Assembly: GCA_023055355.1 (NCBI GenBank)
Contig: JALJCS010000009.1
Coordinates: 26,871,001 to 26,935,000 of the forward strand
Source: Agelaius tricolor
Taxonomy: Eukaryota > Chordata > Aves > Passeriformes > Icteridae
Direction of reading: 5' to 3'
DNA: 64,000 nucleotides
Shown: one piece after another, positions 41,313-52,200 of the stretch
How positions within the stretch are numbered: the first letter of the stretch is position 1
Layout of the letters: every line of letters begins with the position of its first letter
The notes under the pieces: generated by a model
The model's input: the letters and a program-made list of their open reading frames with translations, nothing else
Database searches by the model: none
What the model was told of the DNA's origin: nothing
Position numbers and translations under genes: made by a program

Positions 41313-43099
41313 TTCTTCCTGGAGTCAGAGTAATATTAAGAAATTAGATAAAAATAATTAAAAGCAAGAAACAAGTTTCACAAGGGAGACACCACTAGGG
41401 GATCCAGTGACACACAAGGCAAGGCAAAGGGAAAGTTTCAGCACTGGAAGATAAAAATGTGAGGCAAAACAATGGTGATCTTGTGGTTATAGCAGTACGT
41501 TCCCCCTGCTGCATCTCCCTTACCTTCTAGGAGGGCCAGGCAGTGTCTCTTTATCAATCTGTGGTTAGCTGCTACATCAAACAGCTGGCAGCAGTAACTG
41601 CAGTAACCATCACCCTAGAGCCAGTGTGAGCACTTCGCCAGCCACACTCCTTTGGGAATTGCCCACAAACAAACTGCATTTAAAAACTGCTAAAATGAAG
41701 TTAAAATGCCTCCATCTCTCTGCCAGCCCCCCTGTGAGGAGTGATGCTCACTGGGCATCTGCACCCAGCCTGTGACTCGCAGAGCCCTCGCCAGTCAGGA
41801 TGAGCATCACGGTGTGTGCTTTCCTCTCCAGCTTTAACCACACAAGTGTGGCTGTGTTGGACTCTTTGCAAGATCACAGCCAAAAAGCCTCTGCTGGACA
41901 TGGGTAGGAGGACTTCCCCCCTTCCTGGACTGCCCCAGACACCGCCAGCGAGTGCATTTCCCCAAAAGAGAGCAGTATGGTTCAGCTGGCAGCAGAAGTT
42001 CGACTGTACAAATGTAATGTAAGCACAGTAAATGTAGTCCATGTCACACTGTTTGGGGGCTCCCAAGGGAATGAAGGGGCTGGAGAGCCCTTCACGGGTC
42101 ATTTGGTCTCGCAGCCTTGCAGCTATATCCTCCAGCAGGACACATGTGCCCTAGGGACTGGGCAGTGACTCATCACACACCTCCAGTGCCATCCACAGCC
42201 ATAGGGCAGTCACAGCCTTGGGTAAAGGCAGTGGTGCTGATTAGTCCCATCAAAGCCTGTAGGGGCACTTTCACCATCACCAGCCAGGCAAAAGATGGTA
42301 CTTTCACCCCTCGCACCTGATGGGTATGAGGGCTTTCTACAGCACCTCTCCCTCGTACCACTCACCCACAAAGAGCTTAGCCTGCAAAGCTGCAGGCAGG
42401 AGAGATGGCCCAGGAAGCCCAAGTCCCAACACATCATTTTGAAGTAAATTCTTAAAAATAGGTTGATAAGCTCTGCTCTCCACAGGATCTCCTCTTTTCC
42501 TTGCCCACATACAAACCAGCCTGTGACGACTCTGACTTGTGGGTGCATAAAGAGGAAGGGCACTTTGCCTCCTCCTGCTAGGGCCACAGGTCCTACGTGC
42601 AGCGAAGGGGAACCTCAGCCCGGCTGCTGAGCTTCCTGTACCCTCTTGACAACTCCCTGCAAGCCCCATTTGCTGTGCCAGAGTGGGTGGTGGGCACAAC
42701 CCAACCTCAAGAGAGAAGATCCACTGGCATCACTCGTACCCCAGTGACCACAGTCTGAGGAGAACTGTGCCTCAGAGGACTCGATCTCAGACCTCAAGGG
42801 AAGCCACATCGCAGAGATGTGGCAGGGTTTGTAGCTGTGCCCTAGCCATTCGTGCTGTGCCTACTGGCAGTGGTCCCTGGAGAAGGATGCTTCCCAATTT
42901 TAGTCTCCTTTCCAACTTCCTCCTCGCTTATCCGCACTCCTTCATCTCAGATTTAGGGTAGTTTATTTAAAGATATATCTTTTTTAAACCTCCCCCTTCT
43001 TAAAATCATCTCTGCTTTGATAATTTTTTTCAACTGTTTGGTTTTTTATTTTTGCTTTTTTTTTTTTTAAGTGACAACTTTCTGTGTGCTGGGCAAGCA
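41313..43099. other. DRD3 upstream flank, no gene recognised
   Basis: Noncoding sequence between a CR1 fragment and the CpG island. Several short open frames overlap on both strands without domain similarity. It ends in an AT-rich stretch with T-runs (42960-43070). Confidence 0.55.
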
Positions 43100-43860
43100 G
43101 CCCCGGCCGAGGCATCTCCCCGCGCTCGGCCGCAGCACCGGCGCCCCGGGCCCCCAGCTCCCCGCTTCGCCTCCAGGCAGGAGCAGCTCCATCCCTCAGC
43201 CAAGCACGCCCTTGGCTGCGGACCCCGGCGCCGGACGCCTTCCGCGACCCCTTGGGCAGAAGGGCAACCTCCCGGGCACCTGAGGCGGGCACGGCGAGCG
43301 CGGCCCCGGCCCCGCTGCCCCGGCCGGGCACCGCGGGTCCCGGGGCAGGGGGCGGGCGGGAGGAGGTGGCCAGCCCGGTCCCGCCCCGCGGCTCCGCGCC
43401 GGGAAGGCGGCGGGAGGCAGCGGGTCGGGCCGGGAGTCAGCGGGACCGGAGACCTGGACCGGGACCGAGCTCTGCTCGGTGGCGGCACGGCCCGACGGGC
43501 CGGGGGTAAGTCCTGGCTGCTGCCTCCCGCTCCCCTCCCGCCCGGCGCCGGCAGTCCCTTTTCCCGCAGCTCCCCTCCTCCCTCCCTGCCCGGTTTTCCC
43601 CAGCCCCCGGCCCCCGAGGCATTGCCGGGGCACACGGCAGCCGGGCCCGGGGCACCACGGGGAGGGGCGCAGCTCCCGCTGCCCCTCGGGTGCGGGGGCC
43701 GCGGAACAGCGGGAGCAGAGTAGCACCCGCGGCTGGAGACGAACCCAAAGCCACCGCCACACCTGGACCCCCCGCTCGGACCTCGAGCCCTTTCCCACAC
43801 CCGGACCTGCCGTGCGGGCCGGGACAGGCACCCGGACTCCTCTGAAGCGGAGATACACGG
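43100..43860 (+). promoter_or_regulatory. CpG island, probable DRD3 promoter region
   Basis: The sequence changes abruptly from AT-rich to very GC-rich with many CG dinucleotides and GGGCGG/CCGCCC-type boxes. It is the only such island in the window. It sits about 1.9 kb upstream of the first DRD3 coding exon and contains a consensus splice donor on the + strand. No TATA box is obvious; a T-rich run lies just upstream (43060-43070). Long open frames on both strands here reflect lack of AT-rich stop codons, not proteins. Promoter role and direction are inferred; it could also serve an antisense noncoding RNA. Confidence 0.6.
43300..43505 (+). other. DRD3: Candidate non-coding first exon of DRD3 (3' end only is supported)
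   Basis: A near-perfect donor (GGG|GTAAGT) starts at 43506 inside the CpG island. The next strong + strand acceptor beside coding sequence ends at 45762, only 10 nt before the DRD3 ATG, so a 5' UTR exon must lie upstream. This donor is the best candidate I see. The start coordinate is arbitrary; the transcription start cannot be read from the sequence. Confidence 0.45.
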
Positions 43861-43868
43861 GAGGAGCG

Positions 43869-43899
43869 TCCCTTTCCCCCCCTTTCCCCCCCTTTCCCC
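43869..43899 (-). repeat. C-run array / G-quadruplex-capable tract
   Basis: Three tandem CCCTTTCCCC-like units on the + strand give on the - strand four or more G-runs (4-7 G) separated by AAA, matching the G-quadruplex pattern. It lies just inside the putative first DRD3 intron at the edge of the CpG island. Confidence 0.8.
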
Positions 43900-44070
43900 T
43901 CCCTCTGCTCTTCCCCACGGCTGAGACCCTTGTCCTCATGGCAGGTTGTCACCCCCTTACCCGGGGTGGTGGGTGTCCTGCCACCGCTCTGTGAGGGTAT
44001 CCAGGTACACTGGTACGTGCCTGGATTGGCAGCACCCTGGCCAGGTGCCAGGTGTGGAGTGAGCAGGACT

Positions 44071-44085
44071 GGGGGGGGGGGGGGG
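44071..44085. repeat. Poly-G run (15 G)
   Basis: Fifteen consecutive G, then CGGG. Length in the assembly may be unreliable. Confidence 0.95.
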
Positions 44086-45762
44086 CGGGATTGACATAGT
44101 CCAGGGATGAGGGACCTGGCAGGGCTGGGAGGGATCTCAGTAGGGAAGACTGACTTTGGAGTGAGAGTCAAAAATAGTGCTTGTGAATATAAGAAACAGA
44201 AGACAAGACAGGAAACCCACAGCCAAACTGTGTGTTGGGATGCCTTACGCCTTCTGGTTATGTATATTATTGGTGATGTTTTGTTTATTCCCTGTTCTGG
44301 CCATGCTTATCACCTAGGCAGCTGCTTTTTCCTGCACTACAATACCAGCCTTTCCTGGCTCCAGACAATACAGAATTCCCAGAGTGGGAACTGTGTCTGT
44401 GCAAGGGACACAGTAAAATGAATCCTGTCTTTGGGTGGCTGCAGCTCAACTGTTTTATAAACAGTCCTGGACCCAGCAGCAGCACTCATGCTACAAGAGA
44501 TCTTCGTGATCCAGTGGAAAGCTTAACTTCTTTGTCAGGGTCAGGCAGAAGAAAGATAGAGACAAGCACAAGCCATAAGAGATTGTTTCACCCCTGTTCT
44601 GAGGGATCTGTGTTTACAAGACATGGGGAAGGTCAGTTTCCATCTCATTCAACCCTTGTCCTCTCCCAGCTACAAATCATCAGGGGAAAGTAGCAACACT
44701 TTTAAGGCTGAGTTTATGCCAAGGGGTTGGAGCAATTTATACCCATTGCACAGCTGTGCATCACAGATGCTGCTATTCAAGGGGTGAGGTGAAACAGAGT
44801 AATATTTACACCACTGCTATTGCAATGTTTTGTCCTTGCTTTTCATACCTGTCATACTGATGATGAGTTCAGCAACAGGAGCAGTAGCAAAGGAAAAAAA
44901 AGATACAAGCCATTAAATGTCATGGAACAACCTCGGTACAGCATCTTTCATATTTCTGGAAAAAAGATCTTCCTCTTAAATCAAGGAAGGGTAGGTTACT
45001 GAGAACAGACTTAAATCTATTGTAAGAAAAAGAAATGCAGAGCACCCTGCAAGCATCCTCCCATTATTTCATCCCAAACATCAAGCTGGTTTGTTTTTCA
45101 GCACAGGAAGCATATCTTCTGGCCAGGCATGGAAAACACAGAGCACCGTATGGATGGAATGGAAACAGCACCAGCAGTCAACCCTTTACAAAGCAGGCAG
45201 GGGTTGGGACATGCTACAGGAAAAGAGGAATTCTGGAGGTGGAGCTTGCTGCCAGTCTGCCAAGCACTTGAGTGTGTGAACTTATTGAAGGCATTTTTTG
45301 ATGAGAGAAAGAAGAGGATGCTTCCCAGAAGAAAATATATAAGTTCCAAATTTTGGCCAAGCCCTAGTATGTTTGGGTAGCTGTGATGGGTCTTGCTCAT
45401 CATTTCAAATTGTTGTCTTTCAGGCTGCACTCTTGCTCAGCTGACTTACACTGTGGTGTTTCTCAAAACCATTGCCCACTTTCCATACAGCTGCATTGGT
45501 TGGTAAGATCCATCTTTCACATGCACACAGGAGGTGAAATCTTGCATTCTTCTCTTGGCTTAGATTCAGTGAAGAACAGAACAGGCCAAGGAAGTCTTTA
45601 AGCAAAGCTCTGCCTGTATATGAGCAGAAAAAATACCTTTCTGATTGGCTTGGAGAAGAATTCATACAGAAAGTATAAAAATCGTACCAGTACCCACAGG
45701 GAGTTCTGTTTTCCACAGTCATTGCAGAGCTCTGATTTTCAATCCTTTCTTTCTCTTTGCAG

Positions 45763-46054
45763 TGGCTGCCCCATGGCCCTCTTCACCAGAGCCGGCAGCC
45801 ATCCTAACGCAACAGACCCCATTCCCTGTGAGGCAAACAGCACCACAGAGCCTGAGCTGCCCCATTCACATGCCTACTATGCCCTCTGCTACTGCATCTT
45901 GATTCTGGCCATCATCTTTGGGAACGTGCTGGTCTGCCTGGCTGTGCTGAGGGAACGCACCTTGCAAACCACAACCAACTACCTTGTGGTGAGCCTGGCA
46001 GTGGCAGATTTGCTGGTGGCTACTTTGGTGATGCCATGGATGGTGTACTTGGAG
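45763..46054 (+). CDS. DRD3: DRD3 coding exon 1 (N-terminus, TM1, TM2)
   Basis: The exon starts after a pyrimidine-rich acceptor (TTTCTCTTTGCAG) ending at 45762, leaving 10 nt of 5' UTR before the ATG at 45773. The ATG has G at +4. It encodes residues 1-94 and ends with GAG before the donor GTAAGT at 46055 (phase 0). It carries a short extracellular N-terminus with sequons NAT (N12) and NST (N22), TM1 with FGN (N51), and TM2 with LAVAD (D79). The reading frame stays open upstream of the ATG, but that part is separated by the acceptor and does not look like receptor sequence, so I place the start at 45773. Confidence 0.96.
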
Positions 46055-46231
46055 GTAAGTACCTCTCAGGAATGATCAGCAGAATTTAACCACACCACTG
46101 CATGCGTGGTCATGTTCCTAATGAAGGCTGTAGCAGCATTTAGACTGATCTGTGGGGAGCAGCCCTGGAGCTGTCCTGCAGGCTGTGTACTGCTTGGGTG
46201 TGCTGCTTGGAGTTATTAAAAAAAAGGTATA

Positions 46232-46279
<48 letters not shown>

Positions 46280-49200
46280 GCCATCCCAGAAAGATAGAGT
46301 TAGACTCTTCAGTTTGATTGCAACTAAAAAATATTATTAAAAGTCAAGTTTTATGTGAGACTGGAATAGTCTATCAGCTCAAGTGCATTCCAATCCTTAA
46401 TGAAATCACATTATGCTTTGCTTTAGAAAATACTTGGCATTCACTCTTGCTCTGGACAGGGTGGGACTGAGGCACATCTGTGGAGCAGCCTCTGCCCCAT
46501 ACAAAGCCTTGGCCATGATTTGTGAGCACAACAGTAGGTCCATTTCCTAGTTGTGTTTGTAGACCTATTCAAGACTAATTTCCGTCTGAGGAGCTTGGAT
46601 AATCAAAGCAGCTGATGCAAGAGTCATCCAGACAACAAAGAAAAGAACTCATACGCATCCCAAACCAAACTACCAATCCTAGCATTGCACAGGACTTCCT
46701 ATAAAACTGGGCTGTAGGACTCCAGAAAGACTAAGATTTAAAAACCAGTCCAAAAAGCTCCTAAGTTTTTCAATATTTGCTGCTGTTTATGGATCAGCAA
46801 TGCCATCAATGAAGCAGAAATGGCATCATGCTTCAATACACCATGAGCCTGGAAATTGCCAAAAAATCATTCAGTCCCTAAAACTGTGTAGAATACCTAT
46901 TCATCTACTGAAGGTTTGCCAAACCAGACTTCAGAACTGGCCCTTATTTATGGAAAAGTTTAAGGTGGATAAATGCCTCAGATTTAAATGCTGCTTGTGA
47001 AGTTTGTGCTTTACACTCCATTTTTAGAGTCATCAGTGGCCATGAAATGTGTTATTTTATCAATCATGCAAACCAGAACTGTCTCTTTCTGAGAAATCTT
47101 TTGGGAAGGCTGTGACAGAGCAGCAACAGGAACATTTTATAGCCTCAAAATCCTCATCTCAAGGAGGTTTCTGGCTCAGAAGTGCTGTTTAACAGTGTCT
47201 AGCAATCTTCTGGGGGCCAACATGTAGGTCTGGCACACCAGTATTGCTGCCCTCTTCTTTACTGATCCCTGATGCTGTGGCTGCTGAAGCTCACCAAGGG
47301 TTCCAGCACAGTGGCATCAGGGTATCCTCTCCACTGGAGTTTGAGGGCATTAAACACCATCATGCCACGTAGTCATTGCATAGATGGAGGAGGACATGCA
47401 GCAGCATGGCTGGGAGCACCCTCCTCAGGCTTCTCACAACATCCAATTCTACCTCCAAAGGGGAAGAAAGCTTCAGGAGAAGGTTGTCACTGAGGTCTAG
47501 TCTGCTGAGACTGTGTGGGAGTCACACTGTCCCTCATCTTATCTCTCACACAGGAGCAGTGAGACCTAAGCTGCTCTGTGAGCTCCAGGAGCTCTGCTGG
47601 ACTGGTGTCAGAGGGAGGACAGAGCTGAGTTACTGCAGCTCAGCAGTGCTGACCACATGAGTGCTCTCTGTACTGCCACTGTGCAAACCCATGAGCAGCC
47701 ATCTCACAGCTGCAGGAGCCGGCAGCAGCCCCAGGCATCAGCTCTCAAGAACAAAACCCTTCAGGGAGCCTGCTTAGATGCACCACTACTTTCATGCCTG
47801 CCATCTCCTGATGCAACTTGGCTTCCTACTTTCCCATCCATGTGCTCCTCAATGCAGCATCACCATTCGTATCTGAATTGTGGAGATTCTGTTGTTTATT
47901 TTAAGAATTCAGGAGACTGGTGGATAAGCATAAGTTTAAAAAAATAATCATTGGGCATTCATTAACTGGAAAGCTTCTTATAGAGTTTGGAAGTTAAAAT
48001 AATAACACCACAATTTTGTAGATAAAGCAGACTGGTCATCAAGGAAGATTAGGTGAAAACCTGACCTGAATAGTCTATAGGGATCTTGAGCACTGTGTTT
48101 GATAGAGCCAGATTTCACCCTGGACACTTCTGCTGCATAATCACTGAGTGGTAATGAGAGATTGTATCAGCTCATCTCTCTGTAGTTTGCTCTCATCAGC
48201 TGTAAGAGATTAATATTTGACCATCCACCTCACCAGGTGATATGAGGATTCATTCAGTTAATACCTGGGATACCCTTTGAGATTCCTGGACAAAAAGCAC
48301 CAGAGGGATAAAGAAGAAGTACCCTGCCAGCACATGAAAACCAGGAATGCAGACTAGCAGGTTCTAGCTGTTGTAGCAAAGATGATTAGAAGAGAGCAAT
48401 AAAAGGAAGATCAGAAATAGAATTTTTAAAATGTTGAACAAGGCATATAATAAAAAGGCTTTTCTTCACTGGTAAATTCTGGAATAAATTCCAGGTTCAT
48501 ATACCCCACAGGTAAATATTAACTATTTCACCAACTCCAGCAGAGCTACTCCCCATTTCAGAAGTGGCAGGTGGAAGTGAGAATAGGTTTTAAGCCCAAA
48601 CATTTTGATCTGTCAAGCATCCTCTTACACAAGCTGCAGTCTAGTATGCAGGTGGTGTGATGTGATAGCATCATCCTGAGAGGCCTCACTTCTGAGCCAT
48701 CCCCACCAGCACCTTCTTCAGTTTTAATGGTTCACATTCTTGACCTCAGCATTTTAACATGCTCAGGGCCTTGGAAACTCCCTCAGTTAAGTGCTTGTTC
48801 ATCTGCTGGGTTAGCAGCAGCTGGCTTTCATGTGAACACCTGCCACTGGCTTGGTGAAATTTTCTTCAGACTCCACAGCTCATAAAGAAACTGCATTACT
48901 TTTTACCTCAAACTGCAGAAATATCCCTTACTGGGTCCCACTGCAAAGGCTTCCAGCAATTTTTTAATATATTTTGAGGTGGTCAAGCAGATCTCAAAAT
49001 CTGAAACTAAAGTAAAACCAGTGTAGTGTTTCTTAGGAAGCTGAACCTACCTGTTAAGGTCCCTAATCTCAGATGGACAGCCTTCAGACTGCATGTCTTG
49101 TAGCTCATCTGTGTAGAAAAGCTCAATACTTTTGGTTTGACTTTTTCCCCTTTACTTACTTTTTTATAAGAAAACAAAGGAGCACCTCCATTATCAAGAG

Positions 49201-52200
49201 AACTGGAGAAGAAAGCACAGTTCCCTTCTGCATTCTGCAAGCCAATTCCCATTTCCCTGCCCTGTATTCATTCAGGATCAGAGGGTCTAATAGAAGACTG
49301 ACTCATTCAATACCTGATTTCTGAAATGTAGCAGCTGGGTCCAGCAGAGAACACCCAAAAGACACAGCTCACCGCAGCAAGTTTCTGTGCCCATGTGTGG
49401 GAATGCTGCCACTATCAAATCATTTACATTTCTCGGGATTATTTCTTAAACAATTCTCACAGACTGAATTTTTGTACAAGTGCTTTTCTCTGCAGGGGGC
49501 TGCATCCTTCCTAGGCACCAACACTTGCAGTGCTGACCCACTGCCTGAGAAGCCAAACTTACTTGTGGTACCTTCTCCAGTATGGTCTGGGATACTTATT
49601 TTTTGAATGGGTTTTGAAGAGCTCCTAGGATGGATCCTACACAGACTTACCAAGCAACTTGCTCCACTGTACCACTGTCCCAGTCAGAAAAGTAACCTTC
49701 ATAACCAGTTTGCACCTTTCTTCCAGCTCATTCCTGTTGCCTCTTGTCCTCCCACCGCACTATTGCTGTCACTGCTGTGAAAAACCCAGCTCCATCTTCT
49801 TCAACCTTTTCAATAGCGTCGCCCTAGGCACCAGAGGGCTGTTAGTCTCCCACCCCTCAAAGCCATCTCTTTTCCAGACTGAAAAAGTCCTGCTCCCTTA
49901 GCTGATCCTCACAGCTGCCCTGGCCCCTGTGGATTGTTTTGGTGGCTCTCCACTGGACTCACTCCTGTTAATCAATGTTTTTCTTCTACTCATGCCTCAA
50001 AACCAGGTGCAATATTCCAGATGTTGTCTAAATGTGAGGAGAGACCAGAAACTAGTGGCAGTTTCTGATTGCTTCCCAGGACGCAGATGAAACAGCAGGA
50101 TCTACAGGGCTGAAGGCTAAAATCCAGGCTCTCTCCCAAACATGGACTTTCCCCCTTTTTTCTCTCCTACTCCCCCATTCGGCACAGGACTGGGTTTGTT
50201 TGCAGCTGAACAAGGAGGCAGCCTGCCCTCCATCTCCTACAAGGAGTGGGCACTGAGGCAGACCACCTCCCTCAGAATCAGGCTGTCATCCCAATCCCAA
50301 GGACAACAGGGCCACACAGTGCTTGGAACATGCTTGTCAATCAAAAAGGCTGTTGTCAAGAACTCAGTGCCTGCTCCAAAACCCACTTCTCTCCATTGCT
50401 AAGACTGAGCTTAGGCTGCGGCTGAGCTTTCACAACCACACACTTCAGATTAAAAATTCAAAACAACCAGAACAGCTTGGTAGCAACTCAAACCCCTTTA
50501 TCTGAGTAGCTTGTGAGTTCTCACTCAGATCTAATAATCAAAATCTGTAACTGAGATAAGAATTCAAATAAGGTTTTTGAGAAGCCTCAGTCTCAGATCT
50601 CAGTTTCATACATAAATGCAAAAAATTTGCAGCACTTTTCCAGCTCGCTGCCTGAAAGAGCACTCTGGCAGCTAAGCTGAGAAAGACTTTCAGCCCTTAG
50701 ATTTTCTCAGATAATCATTAATCAAAGGATAAATACAGTGATAGCAAATTTAAATCAGTTTTTCATGCTAGGCCTTGAGAGAAGGGATAGCTGCTGTTTC
50801 TTCTACCTGCCTCCCTCTGTAAGAGCACACAAAGGATTGAAATTAAAGTGAGGCTCCTTCTCCACGACCTACTGCTGTGTTATCTTGCACACAACACTGG
50901 TGCCTCAGTTTCCCTCTGCCCATCACTGTGGAGCTCCTCCAAGCTGCTGAGATACTTGGAGGAGAGCAGCTTCTCACACATAACTTGTCAGGACCTGGTG
51001 CAGAGCAAGGCTGACAGTTTTGTGTCACTGGTGCAGGTGACCGGAGGGGTCTGGACGTTCAGCCGTATCTGTTGCGATATCTTCGTCACCATGGATGTAA
51101 TGATGTGCACAGCCAGCATTCTGAACCTCTGTGCCATCAGCATTGACAGGTAAGACACAGCAGCATCCAGGGGGACAGCCTGGATATGGGGGTCAGCCCT
51201 GTGCCCCAGTGGGGCAGGGACAAAGAAGTGGGGTGAGCACAGACAGCATGAGTGTCCTCAGGACAACAAACCCCTGAAGGTCTGTCCCTGCCACTACTGC
51301 TGTTGATGTGGCTCTGCAAGAAGAGGCCTGCACTGGAGGGCAAGGAGACACAAGCAATAAAACATCCCCAGCAGATAGTCAACCATATCCTCAGGCTTCT
51401 TAAAGGCATGAGCCACAATTGGTCATCCAGCTCCCAGTGAGTGTCAAATAGGGTTTCTCCTTCTGGAGATCTCACTCATGAAGCTTTAATAAACAAAATC
51501 CTGCCATATTCACAGACAGAGATGAAGATTATTGCTGTGTAATCTTGAGCTTTGCTCTGGTTTTCTGCATTTTAAAACTGAGCCTATTTTAAGCAATGCT
51601 GAGGGCTGGGAGCCAAAACCTTGTCACATGTGATCCTACTGGGACCAAGGAATGAGAGAAGGGAAAAATACTGCATGCTGTACCTTTGTAATGTGTAGTT
51701 CAAGGATAATAATGCAAGGCAGCTCTCAGTGCTGCTTTGGTCTGGTGTTCCTCCATCGGAATCTGTATCCCCATTTCAGATTGGCTGTCTGCAAGACACA
51801 GCCCCCAGGCTCTCCTAAAGATGAGACTCCTGTACCTTCCAAATCCTTGCCCTGCTGGGGCAGCATCTCCTGGAGCAGCCCAGCAACTGAAGGTCCTTGA
51901 CAACCTGCCCCCAGGCAACCTTCCGCCTGTCAGGCTAACACCAGACCAGGCAGCTGAGACAGAGTTTACTAGTTTGTGGTTACTCCAGAGTGCTCTTTCA
52001 CAGCATATAACTCTAGGGCCTTGAGGGTTAGGGATTTCCTGGGGTGTCTTGATCCATCTGGTAGCCCAAACCTTGTAGCTTTGCATGCTGTGAGTTCTGC
52101 TGAGTGTTTCTCTGCACTGCTGCCAACTAACTCTGATTTCCTCTGTTCCTCCCCCCAATGCCCCACTTACCATTTCTACAAATTGCTGATCCCATCATCT

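Larger units (their letters stand above)
43506..45762 (+). other. Putative 5' UTR intron of DRD3
   Basis: This stretch runs from the CpG-island donor to the acceptor before the ATG exon. Its left part is still GC-rich with a C-run array (43869-43899) and a 15-G run (44071-44085). The rest is ordinary noncoding sequence. I see no further coding exon in it. Alternative 5' exons are possible. Confidence 0.45.
46055..51036 (+). other. DRD3 intron after coding exon 1 (4982 bp)
   Basis: This is the largest intron within the coding part. It contains a (GT)n run at 46234-46277 and a CR1 fragment in reverse orientation around 49640-50095. The remainder shows no coding signal on either strand. Confidence 0.85.

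Noticed and set aside
24951..43000. Search for a TIGIT-like immunoglobulin gene or zinc-finger gene
   Set aside because: No DxGxYxC-type Ig exon and no C2H2 repeats found in the open frames.
43030..44171. Several long frames (223-256 codons) on both strands over the CpG island
   Set aside because: Pro/Arg/Gly/Ala-rich translations in several overlapping frames, the usual artefact of GC-rich DNA poor in stop codons.
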